Source of the DNA: Anoplopoma fimbria
Taxonomy: Eukaryota; Chordata; Actinopteri; Perciformes; Anoplopomatidae
Length of the DNA stretch: 64,000 bases
Direction of reading: 5' to 3'
NCBI RefSeq assembly: GCF_027596085.1
Contig: NC_072449.1
Location: 25,456,522 to 25,520,521, forward strand
The stretch's first letter is position 1, and each line of letters begins with the position of its first letter. The notes below the pieces were generated by a model. The model was not told where the DNA came from and made no database searches. It worked only from the letters and a program-made list of their open reading frames with translations. A program made the position numbers and the translations under genes. Positions 11,237 to 21,800 of the stretch are shown here, piece by piece.

Positions 11237-11415
11237 CATATACAAACAGTATATATTCAGCACTGCTGGTCCCCAGGTGGTTGCTGGCCTCGCAGCGGTA
11301 TGTGCCATTGTCTGTTTTATTTAGTGTGGTGATGGTTAGTTCCCTGCCCTCCACAATCATACGTTCGATGTCTGGCAGCTCGCCTCCATCTTTAGACCAT
11401 AGCACCGGTTCAGGA
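11237..11415 (-). CDS. cadm2: cadm2 exon: second half of Ig domain 3
   Basis: This 179-bp exon encodes PEPVLWSKDGGELPD at its start, then LNKTDNGTYRCEASN, and ends SSAEYILFVY. The Trp in VLWSKD and the Cys in YRCEA are the core Ig residues of the membrane-proximal C2-type domain. NKT and NGT are N-glycosylation sequons. The acceptor is CTTTCCCAG before TCCTGAACC (phase 2, completing an Ile codon), and the donor is TATG followed by GTGGGT (phase 1). DGGELPD and the SSAEY ending match CADM2 closely and separate it from CADM1. Open sequence past the donor is intron and was excluded because GTGGGT fits a donor and the next CADM2 exon starts in matching phase. Confidence 0.96.
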
Positions 11416-11605
11416 CTGGGAAAGAAAAGACAAACATCTCATATTGCTGCATATGGTATCCTAAATGTAAAGACATATTGAAATCAACTGAAAAAATATT
11501 ATTTAATGAAGACAAATAACGTTTAAGTCCAATTTCTGCCTATTGTTATGCTAGTAACTATGCTAGTAGTCATCAAACTGAAGTTGTAAAGAAATTTCAA
11601 CTTAC
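11416..11605 (-). other. cadm2: cadm2 short intron within Ig3
   Basis: This 190-bp phase-2 intron has donor GTAAGT and acceptor CTTTCCCAG. Nothing else was recognised in it. Confidence 0.95.
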
Positions 11606-11696
11606 ATTGGGTTGCCTTTGGACACACACTCCAATTTGAGGTATTGTCCTTCCTGTGGAATAATCAGTGAATGTGTGATCTCCAGATGGGGAGCAT
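11606..11696 (-). CDS. cadm2: cadm2 exon: first half of Ig domain 3
   Basis: This 91-bp exon starts at acceptor TTTGCAG before ATGCTCCCC and ends AACCCAAT before GTAAGT. It encodes APHLEITHSLIIPQEGQ, then YLKLECVSKGNP. The Cys in LKLECVSKG is the first disulfide cysteine of Ig3. Its partner lies in YRCEA of the following exon. This is the only boundary in the window with phase 2 (the Ile codon is AT plus T), as expected for the split Ig3 domain of the family. It lies 190 bp from the next exon and 302 bp from the previous one. No frameshift or stop is present. Confidence 0.95.
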
Positions 11697-11998
11697 CTGC
11701 AAAGAAGGGACAAAAAAATTCCAATGCTATGAGAGTACTGTGTGTTAGAGGCTTAAACTCAAACACTGCAAAGCACCACAGTAGTTAGTTCTTTACCCAT
11801 TGGGCAGCTCTTAGCTCTGGCCCATATCCCTGTTCTGCTTTGGTACTAATCCCTTACCTGCAAACTAATCCTACACTAATCCTGAACAAATGCAAAACAA
11901 AACCTACAGACATAAATGTAATCTCACTCCTTGTATTTCTTCTCATTGCTAATCTTGCACCTAATCCATTTTTGCAGGGTGTGTATGACTGCACTCAC
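11697..11998 (-). other. cadm2: cadm2 intron between Ig2 and Ig3
   Basis: This 302-bp phase-1 intron has donor GTGAGT and acceptor CTTTGCAG. Nothing else was recognised. Plus-strand open frames across the neighbouring exon are shadows. Confidence 0.95.
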
Positions 11999-12157
11999 AG
12001 TGGACCTCCAGGACCTCAGTTGTCATGTAAGGGTTTGTCAGAGACACATGCTCCACGCTGCAGGTGTAGGCAACGCCATCGTCCCGTCTGTCCACCTGGA
12101 ACTGGAGGCTACTCCTCACTGCAAAGGATTTTCCTGTGGCATTCACCTCCTTAGTGC
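11999..12157 (-). CDS. cadm2: cadm2 exon: second half of Ig domain 2
   Basis: This 159-bp exon is bounded by acceptor CTCTGCAG before GCACTAAGG and donor CCACT before GTGAGT. It encodes TKEVNATGKSFAVRSSLQ, then VDRRDDGVAYTCSVEH, and ends TTEVLEVH. The DDGVAYTC motif is the Asp-x-Gly-x-Tyr-x-Cys signature of the F strand of an Ig domain. NAT is an N-glycosylation sequon. The last base T plus AT of the next exon gives a Tyr codon (EVHYAP), matching the interdomain linker of CADM2. The exon is phase 1 at both ends, so skipping it would keep the frame, but it would remove half a domain. Confidence 0.96.
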
Positions 12158-15100
12158 CTGCAGAGCGTCAGAAAAAGAACAGGGGTGCAATATACTTGTG
12201 AATTGCTAATGTTATTGGAGAACAGTTCTGGCTTTTGTGCAAGCCATTCATGCTAAGAATTATTTTAGAAAAAGAAGAAACAGAAATCAGCTTGAATGTT
12301 AACTAAAACAAGATTTTGCTTTTCTGACATAGACAGCTACAGTGTTGTTGTTGTTTTTCTCTGCATCTCCTTTGAGGGAGCGAATCCTTGGCCTTTGAAA
12401 GTCAAGTCAAAGTAGAGTGAATAGTGAGGGGAGAGCAGTGTGAGCATTGACTCGGTTGAATGGGTGTGTTTGCTCCTCCTGGACCACCTCTCAAACATCC
12501 CAGTCAACACAAACAGACACAACCGGCAGCGCAGAGTGGATCTCCACTGTTGTAGTCACACCTTTCCAATAGTTGTCTGTTGTATGTTCATGCCCGAACA
12601 TTCACCCTTTACACAACTTCAGATCTTGATTTGTGTTTGTTTTGTCCCTGCCCTGTGATGTCGTCTTCATTTAGAGACTCCTCTGAACTTATAATTGGAA
12701 GCATTTCTTTGTAGATTGCTGCTGCTCTCCTGTCAATGCTTCGTGTGTTAGCGTCACTTTTCTCTGGAAAGAGCTTTACTGAACAAGGCAAAAAAGGACA
12801 AAGGCATTACTTGACAACAGCCTCAGAAAATACTTTTCACCGGAACTACTTCCATCCTCACCCCCTTAGATCCTTCCCCACTTCATCCTCCCCCCTCCTC
12901 TTCTTCCTCTTCCAATATGTGATTTCTCTTTAATGTATGTTAAAAGTACATGATTTGAAAATCTGATCTTGTAAGTTATGTGAAATTATTATTTATTTTT
13001 TTGTACTTTTTTTAGACATTTCGGAATACGATTTATATTAATTACAATGTCTTTTGTATGCATGTTGTCACACACAATAAGTCAAACTTCAACACTAAAA
13101 GTTAGCAACAACAAGATCGCCATTTTCCCGTCCAACCTCACTGGCCTCTAAGACATCATGCTTTTATCCATTAATGCATCAGAAACAAGATTATTTTTGG
13201 GAGCTAATTTGAGACATCACATACCATTTGAACAAACAGGAAAGTCAGAGGCCTTGCATTTTGCCCTGAAGTACAGAGGGAGATTGTAAGTATCTCTGTG
13301 GCGTCAAACACAAATCTCTCCAGCTTTCTCTCTCATTCATCAAGTTGCCTGCAGCATCAGAGCTGCCATAGAAGAAGCTGTCAGTCTGTTTCAAGGTGGC
13401 TGCTGGCATCGCCAGAGAGCATGCAGAGGCAGTTTCTGTAAGAATGTGAATGTGCCCAGGTGCACTTGCTTTGAACCAGAGCCCCAAGAGGCAAGCAGAT
13501 CTACTTTCAGGCAACTGGGGGCGCTCCTGTAATCACCACCTCTGCATCTGTTTTAACAAGGAGGAACCTCAGTGGGAGGATTTCTTTCTTTTTATATATA
13601 TATTATGGTTTGGAGTAATATTAGGGTTGGCTGTGTATAGTTGGAAGAAAATGTTTTGCTTGCCTTCAGATTGATTATTGTTTTGTGTTCATTGGGTCAG
13701 GTTGTCCTTAGCCTTAAAGAAATGAGCGTGTAAAAATTGGATTTTATGGTTATTTCATGAAGGTATTAGAGGCATTCTCTAATAGCACATTTGCTTCATT
13801 TAACGCCAGAACCTCCTGCTTGGTGCAGTTTGCAACCTACTGCCTACTGACCAATAATTACAGCCTAAAATGTCCTTTTTTCTTTCATTCTGTGACCTAA
13901 TTTCTCAATTAATTTGCTGTTGAAAGCCCAGAACTCCCATTCTGAAGAAAAATGTTTTTTGCCTCATTGAGCAGTTGTTATGGTCTTTAATCCTACATTA
14001 GAACTTGTTCATCCTTAATGAACAATCTTGCACATTTAGTATTTTGGTGTTTGGTAGTTGGAGTGTAAAGAGGCCTATGGGAAATGCTAACAACTGCTCT
14101 GCTGGTAAATTAGTGGTTGGGTTCCTGTGTAAGATGGCAAACATATTTTTCGGCCAGTTTGAATCAATGTGCTCTTGGGTAGTAGTGCACTGCCTAATCA
14201 CGTTTACACATTAACGTTCAACACTGTCCATGTTGACAGGTGGTTTTGAACTACTTATTGACACTACTCTAATGGCTATGATACATAATTGTTTGATATT
14301 CATTAAGCCTTGATATGTTTGTAATGGAGTTTAAAATGGCTTCTTTGTTTATTCCCCACAGGCTTTTATATTTCAGTGTCTGGTTAAACTGAACATCAAA
14401 GTAGTTACAAAAACAAAAAAGGCACAGGAAGAAGCCATTGTGATATATGATTTGATACCAATAAAATAAAATGAGAAAAAAAGCTCATAAAAATAGTTCT
14501 CGCTCCAGAAAAAGACAACTTCTATTTTGATTAGTTGTAATCATTGTGACAAGCACCCTTTTTTCACAAAATATGAAACTAATGATTATTACACTATAAT
14601 ATTTTCTACTCACATAATTGAAACAAATATCACAGTTAAACTGTGAAAAAATGTGCAGCAATAAATCACCCCTGCTGGTAATGGCTGAAGGTATTGAATA
14701 CAACTTCATTCTTGCTCAAATGCCAGTAGTAGCACCACACTGAGCTTCGGTACATATGAGGCACTCATATATGGATTATGGCCTTGATGAGGATGAGAAT
14801 ATTGAATCTGAAGAAGCAAAGTAAAATATGTTAACCTTTAGAAATAGAGGACAAACAAAAGATTAAACGGACCGTAAATAGAAACGTCGGAGTGAACTTG
14901 ATCCAGTCAATTCTGAAAATTCAATAGATGATGAGGCGGACCCTACTCACAGTAGCTAATTTAGGCAAAGTAAAGTGATTGGAGAAAGTTGTTGCTTTTC
15001 ACATTGGACAATTTAAAGTTGCAAAAAATTCTGCATGGTGGGTATACTTGATGTGAGCGTCAGCAAAGAGCAGAGAGAAAAATATGTATACAGCTGTATA

Positions 15101-16297
15101 ACCTAAGGTTGTAATATTGTTGAGGATACAAATCAAAGTTTGTGATATTTCATTTTTGCTTTACTTAATCTTACAGAACAGGATGGGTACCTTATCAAAA
15201 TTAAGCACAAATATTTAACAAAAAATGAATACATAAATTAAATGATGATAATGATGATGATGATAATAATATTAATGTACAGTATATTTAATCTCCAGAT
15301 TTAAATGTCTTGATATCTTGCCTAACTGAATATATTTAATAAGTCAGCATGTCAGAGCTCTTGTGTATTTGAATATACCTTTGTGTCACTGTGAAAGGAA
15401 TATATAGGCCACTTTATGTATGCAAAGAGAGTGACAGTGGGTGGATTTTTTCCTCAATAGATTATAATTTGAAGTCTAGCTGTCATTCAGCGACACAAGT
15501 AATTTGTATAACTCTATACTCTGCAAACAAATTATTTGACACTGGATGACAGTTGCATTTTGAGGTTTGTAATGCTGCGTGCTTCTCATATAAATTGTTG
15601 AAAAACAAATCATCAAAGCATGAAATAAATATGACATGTTTTTGCCATTACACCTGCTGTCATCTAGGAGCTTTGTAGACTGGTCCCCCAGTGGGGATAG
15701 ATTTGAGTGACAGCAGACACTGGCGGCAATGATCTACCACAGAAGAACCAATGGCAAAACATGCTGCTCCCAGCACATACTCGCTAAAGAAAGCTTTAAA
15801 GCAGCGCCTACAAAAGAGTTGGATCCGGAGCACTGATTGACATTCCTCCTCTTTGACACTTTGACATGGAAATGAAGTTTTTAAGTCAAGCCCTCCAGTC
15901 TCTGCTTTGTTCTTTATCTCTCTTTGACTCGGAGATGCATCACACCAGGTCTGTTTGCCCAAGCGGCTTAATAAAACCCACCATACGAAGGTAAAACTAA
16001 TAAAAGCACATTTGTAAACAAGACACCAGTTTTGAGTACTCTTGGGGCACATAGTGTGTTTTAGAGATGTGCAATACCCAATTCCATTTCATACACCAAA
16101 TATAAATGAAGAAAATCGTTTTTTTGTTTTAATTTTGTATTTCTGTTTGCATGCATCTTTGTTAGGCAAGCTGAACTGGGATGAAGTTATCACATTTTTT
16201 TTTTATCCATAAAAGCTGGGAGCTGGAGCCAAGAATACATCTGTGGCCCTCCTTAAACTTTGTTAAATTACCTCTTGGCATTTGTTTTAAGTGCATA

Positions 16298-16352
<55 letters not shown>

Positions 16353-17910
16353 TAATATTAGGTTTTGAGCTTTAAAGAATTGTTTTAAAGTATACCTCAA
16401 GACATAAAGCAAAAAAAGAGATCATCTCAGTGTCTCTCGAGATGGACAGCAAGTCTGGTTGTGACGCTGTGAGCCAGCTCTCCACTGGCCTTTCAGGAAT
16501 CTACGTGCATGTCATTTCAACAAGAAAACTTCATATCTCAGCCCCTCTCCCATCAATCATCATGCAATGCTGGGCAGACACAGACAGAACCACCAAGAAA
16601 AAGCTCTCTGGTGCAAATCTTCAATAAAGAGCAACTGTCACACTGAGTCTCTACAGCAGGCTCCGTTACATTAAAGAGCTCCACACAGCTTACCTCTGCC
16701 ATCAAATTGAGGAAAAACATTCCATTCCTATTTTCTAATGTTTTTGTCTTTTTTGTGCATTTTTAAAGCAGAAATAAAAGCTATAAAAATACAAAGTGCA
16801 GAGCTTCAGACAATGTGGAAAGAGGTATACAACAAAGTTAAAGCTTGTAAGGCACATTGTGTGAAAACACAGAAAACTTCTGCTGGTTTAGTGTGATCAG
16901 CACACTGCACCATCTGCTGCCTAATGCATTGTCTCTGTCACAGTTTTTTTTCCATCTGGGTGAAGCTAGTTATGTGGCCTTTTTGTATCCTCCTTGACTC
17001 GTTTGACTAATCTAATTGTGACTATTTGAAAAAAGATACAGCACCTTAGAGCCACCTGCAGAACGAATTCCCAGCAGGAACAACTCATCACATGCAAACA
17101 GAACTAAGGTAGGTCATACAGGGAATTTGTAACCAGGGGATAAACATAGGATAACACCTATGTATCTTTTTAGGTGAACACAAAACAGGAAGCACACAGT
17201 CTCAACACAGTCTCAAGCTGCTAGCATGCAATTGTTCTCCTTGCTCCTCTCTCAGACTGTTTGGAGGGCAAGCTCTCCTCAAAAGCATGATTTTTTTACC
17301 GTGGCATACTTGAGTCGATTAGCTGAGGCCACATTTTATTGGGTAAAAATGACAAACATTTGCTGGTTTCAGCTTCTAAAAAGTGACGGTTTGCAGCTTC
17401 TGTGTTCTATAGCAGTGTAAGTTGAAAACAAGCACGAGCCAATGGGCAAACCCCTAGAGTGAACAATTTCGCTTTTGATGATCAACTTTACTATTGCATG
17501 ATTGATTTGTGTTTCTATTAATCAACCGGCTCAGTACATCATTACTTTAGTGCCATAAACAGTGAAAAAAGAATGCTGTGCAGAACTTGTTGTTTATGAA
17601 CACCTTACTTTATAATTAGAATCAATACGAGGACCTCCTATACAGTATGTCTTCACCTTGGTCACGTAGTGTAATGTGGAAGGCTCTGCCACAGTCCAGC
17701 AACATTTGGACGGCATCCAACAACAGCAGCAATGCTGGCTGTGAGCCAGGCGAATCATGGCAGTGCTAAACCCCAGCCAGTGGAACAATGCATGAATATG
17801 AGCACAAAGGAATGCAGCAGCTGAATGACTTGACAGTAATGATGACTCCAAGAGGGTACAAGAGGTAACAGAAGAGACAATGCTCTGTGAAATCCACACC
17901 ACATGCCTAC
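12158..17910 (-). other. cadm2: cadm2 intron within Ig2
   Basis: This 5.75-kb phase-1 intron contains a (GAT/AAT)-rich run near 15244-15270, an (AT) then (GT) microsatellite at 16301-16352, and an isolated 130-codon open frame on the minus strand (15660-16052) that resembles nothing known and has no gene context. No other gene, RNA or element was recognised. Confidence 0.9.
16301..16352. repeat. (AT)21 then (GT)n microsatellite
   Basis: A pure AT run (16301-16342) changes to a short GT run (16343-16352). It is likely length-polymorphic and DNA-unwinding prone. Confidence 0.97.
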
Positions 17911-18048
17911 CTTGGACCTCCTTGTCATTTCGGAACCACCGGATATTGGCAGCTGGTTTGCTGCCTGGTGTGGTGCAGGTCAGGGTGATTACGTCCCCCT
18001 CCATGGCAGGCTTGGTGAATCCTGTGATCTCTGGTCGTCCTGGCACTC
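17911..18048 (-). CDS. cadm2: cadm2 exon: first half of Ig domain 2
   Basis: This 138-bp exon runs from acceptor CACCATAG before GAGTGCC to donor TCCAAG before GTAGGC. It encodes VPGRPEITGFTKPAMEGD, VITLTCTTPGSKPAANI and RWFRNDKEVQ. The Cys in TLTCTT and the Trp in IRWFRND are the core Ig2 residues. GSKPAANIRWF is strongly characteristic of CADM2. The donor GTAGGC is slightly off consensus. An open frame continues past it into the intron with no family resemblance and ends at a stop, so the donor was placed where similarity ends and the phase (1) fits the next exon. Confidence 0.96.
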
Positions 18049-18680
18049 CTATGGTGCATGGAAATATAACTATAAATAACATACTGAATGCATGTATATG
18101 ATAAAAATAATTAACTGATATTAAGATCAGATATTCATATATTCTTCTCTCATTGGCAAGAAAATAATTAATTTCAACTTTTGTTGTTTGATTTTTTTAG
18201 GAGTAGTATGAAATGTAAGAAATATAACCAACAAAAACTAAACAATAGGAATTGTATGAATGAGAAAGTTAATATTATAATGTCAAATAGGAAATACCCA
18301 AAATTCCTCCTTCTAGATAACTCAGGCAAATTTCCTTATGGGCGGCAGCGAGATGCCAGACGAAGATCATGGTACAGAGTTGATTTATCAACTGTCTGTC
18401 TTAAACAGGTGTGAAAAGATTTCCATTCAGTCTTTCGTGTGGCTGTCCTGCCTGGCAGACAATTCAATAAAGTAACACAACTACCCTACAATTCTTTATT
18501 CTAGTAGAAAAGGGTGAACCTAATGCAGAAATGTTATTTCCCTACAAAGACACACGTGCTTGTTGAAGGAAAAGAACAGACTATAATTAAAAATGGGAAT
18601 GTATTCATGCAGTCAGAACGTGAGGAATTAGCCACAAGTAACTGGTCATGTTGAGACAAGGCCAAAACAGACATGCTCAC
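18049..18680 (-). other. cadm2: cadm2 intron between Ig1 and Ig2
   Basis: This 632-bp phase-1 intron has donor GTGAGC and acceptor CACCATAG. It is AT-rich and no other element was recognised. Confidence 0.95.
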
Positions 18681-18833
18681 CCAGAACAGTGAGAAAGGCC
18701 TTGGTGGTCTTGACAGGCATAGTGAAGAGCGAGCAGGTGTACTGGCCCTCGTCTGACAGGCTGACGTCACTGATTCTGATGATGAGCTCCTGTGACGAGG
18801 CTCGCACCAGTTCGATTCTGTGGTCCCTCAGAG
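18681..18833 (-). CDS. cadm2: cadm2 exon: second half of Ig domain 1
   Basis: This 153-bp exon lies between acceptor CTTATACAG (before CTCTGAGGG) and donor TTCTGG (before GTGAGC). It encodes LRDHRIELVRASSQELI, then DVSLSDEGQYTCSLFTMPVK, and ends AFLTVL. This half of the distal V-type Ig domain carries the DEGQYTC signature with the second disulfide cysteine. In the nectin-like family this domain mediates the trans-dimer contact for homophilic and heterophilic adhesion, for example with CADM1. RIELVRAS and SLFTMPVKT are nearly invariant in CADM2. Both ends are phase 1. The next exon lies 632 bp away in transcript direction. Confidence 0.97.
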
Positions 18834-21800
18834 CTGTATAAGGAGGTAAGACAGAAAGAACCACAGAGTGCACAGAAAAAAGACAGAAAACAAAGTTTAC
18901 TAATGGGCCCATTCACGCTGAATTCAGTGATGGCAATATCCATTTGTAATTCAGCTGACCCTTACAAGAACAAGGCCGAATGCGCTGTGCTTTGAGTTAT
19001 TTCAAATAGTTGTCAAATGCAGCAAACACATACTGTGCTGGCCAATGATTTGAAACACTTTCTGAATATTTGCATTCTAGCCGACAGTCTGTGAGATGCA
19101 CCAAAGCGTAGCAGCAGAAAAAGTTTATAGTCCTAGATTGCAATATCTATTTAGGTAATCACTTACATTACAGGTATTGATTTACACTCACTTTTAACAA
19201 CTGGCTCTTCCTGTGACATTTTATATTTTGAACATTGATATCAAAACCTCACCAAGGCCTTATACAGAACCACTTAGTAAGTATTTAATTATTTTGTATT
19301 TTTCACTGTAACTGTCGGCCAACAAAATATAGTGCAGATAAAAATTTAGCAAAAGTATCATATCGGGATAATCACATTATGTCAATGTGTTACAAATGAC
19401 TGTCAAAATTAATGATTTAATGCAAATTGTAATGAAAAACTAACAAATCAAAAATGTATTGTATAACCGTTTCACAGTTGTTCATTACATTTATTGTACA
19501 TTACTACTAAACCCTGATTTGATTATTTTATATTATAATTTTATGCATTTGCTTCATCATGATGAGCATCAATGGTGTTAAAACAGTCTTGTAAATATCG
19601 TGATAATAAAATCAACCAAATTGCTCAGCTCAGTCCAATCTTGAGGTAAAACACAGAAATATACTGCTCAAAGTAATAAAAAATATCTGCTACAGCTACA
19701 TAAAAATCACTACTACTCATAAGATGTATCATACAATAATCAACACAATGGACATTCTGACAACACCTCGAAATTAAACCTTTCAGTGTTTTCTTAGGAC
19801 ACCTTCACCACCCCTCATTCAGATCACACCCTTATAAACCTGGGAAAACCACGCCGCTAAGCTGAAAAAGGTCATCTCGCACCTGTCATCTCTTATACAA
19901 TTTCAAATTGAAAATCACCTGCTACTACATGCAACCAACCACAGAGGGCAGGAAGGAAAGTGCTCTTCATTGAATAAATTACACATTCTTAATCCACACT
20001 CCCTTTAGGCCTGGCAAGCTCTCTCCCTGGACACTTTTTCATCTGAAGTAATTTGAACTATATTAGATTGTATTACACGGGGCAAATCTGGCAAAATGCA
20101 GCAGAAGTAGATGTTGATTATGATTTAATCAACGTTGCCAATGTAAAATCACATCAGATAAAGACGACATCTCTATGTAATCAACTGCTCCATTCCCATT
20201 TATTTGATTTCAGCGATGAACATACACAGCAGCCATGTGATAAACAGTTAATTTAGATTGGCTGAAATGATTATTAGATTTACACAGACATAGGTCATTA
20301 TCAACAACGCTCTTCTTCAGCTTCAATTACACCATATCATTTGATGATCATTATCTTTTAATCGCACACACACTAAAAAGAAAAAAAGAAAGATTGGCTA
20401 TAGAGATATGGATGGCCCTAAGAAGTTTCTTATTAGGGACTCTTTGTTATCCAAGAATAAAGAGTAAATAAAAACAATCTTCAAGCCAGAATTAAAATTT
20501 AACAACAAGCTGTGCCATCAGAGAGCCAGCTTATTATGTGCTATGGGGCTTAATACAAACATTTGATAGTCTTACTGTAGCAAACGCTTTCCTGAAACAA
20601 AGCTGCCTGATGTTCTTTGTAGTTAAGCATCCTCACTAAAGAGCTTGAAAACGCCCAGAGGCTCTGGCAGAAATAAGCAAAGCCTTTGGTGGATGGATGC
20701 ATCGAAGAGGTGATGGGGTCTAAACAAACATCGTACTGGAACTCTGAAGATATGGAAGTACACGCTGAGAAGATCAAAGCTTTGGACAAGATGACATACT
20801 GTACTTCCACTCCATCCCTGCATCGCACGGAGAAAAGAGAAACAGACCAACTTTTCTTCTTCTTAACCCCCCGTTCCTTAAATATTACAAAACAATGAAT
20901 AGCTCCAGCAACCTCTGATATTCTGATAAATGCTCAGTCGGTTTCCTTACGGTGATTTGTCAGGGGAAAATAGACCTTTTGGTTCAAGTGATATTCCAGC
21001 CAAAATCTGTGGGTGTAAAAAGTTTTTTTTTTATTTTCTCCAGTAGCTGGTATAACATTGAATTCATGTCTGTTACAAAAGTTTTGATTGATTATTTTTA
21101 AAGGAAGTTTTTTTCCCAAAAAACAATCAAATGCCCATAGAAACGGCCCTAAAATGATGTTCTTCTCCTCCTTCCATCTCTACTGTCAGTCTGATCTAAA
21201 CAGTCTTATTGTTTTGGCAAAATATGGCTGGAGCGTCCGTGTTGGACCCTGGGATCTCCATAGTAGCATATTTAGCTATATTTAACCAAAATTATAACTC
21301 TTTCGAACACACTGAGCATCTGGTTGGACAACAGAGAAGTGGATTATGCTGCAGGAGTGGTTGTAGACATTTCTTTCCTTAAACTAATTAACTTTGCAAT
21401 CCATTGAAAAGTAAAAGTTAGGCTACACCTTTTTCTCTATCTGCTGAACAATATCACATTACCATCAAAACAGAACCAAATCTAAATTTGAGTTGTTGTA
21501 ATACGGATTCAGATACTTTAAACCTAAATAGTGGCTAAGAAACAATTTACAGTTAAACAAAAGATCGACCTGCATATGCATTTTTGTTAGAGAGGCACTT
21601 GCACTACATGGCTTGTGGATCAATTACTTTTACAAAGGTTTGAATAACCCAAAAACAAGTGTTATCTTTTACGCAAACAGCATATGGCCAGGAAAGCATA
21701 CTACTAGCATCCAATCCAGGCTAGAGGCCCAGATTGTGAGCAGATCCGTCACAATCAGACCCAAATGCCAGCGCCTGACAAAGCCCTTTTCCAGGTGCTT

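Noticed and set aside
11840..12209. Plus-strand frames of 104 and 92 codons across an Ig2 exon
   Set aside because: They are antisense shadows of the minus-strand cadm2 exon.
15660..16052. 130-codon open frame on the minus strand within an intron
   Set aside because: Its sequence resembles no known domain, its composition is irregular and it is surrounded by intronic DNA. Likely chance.
17594..17910. Continuation of the open frame past the first-half Ig2 exon
   Set aside because: Similarity to CADM2 stops at the GTAGGC donor, and the next exon joins in phase there.
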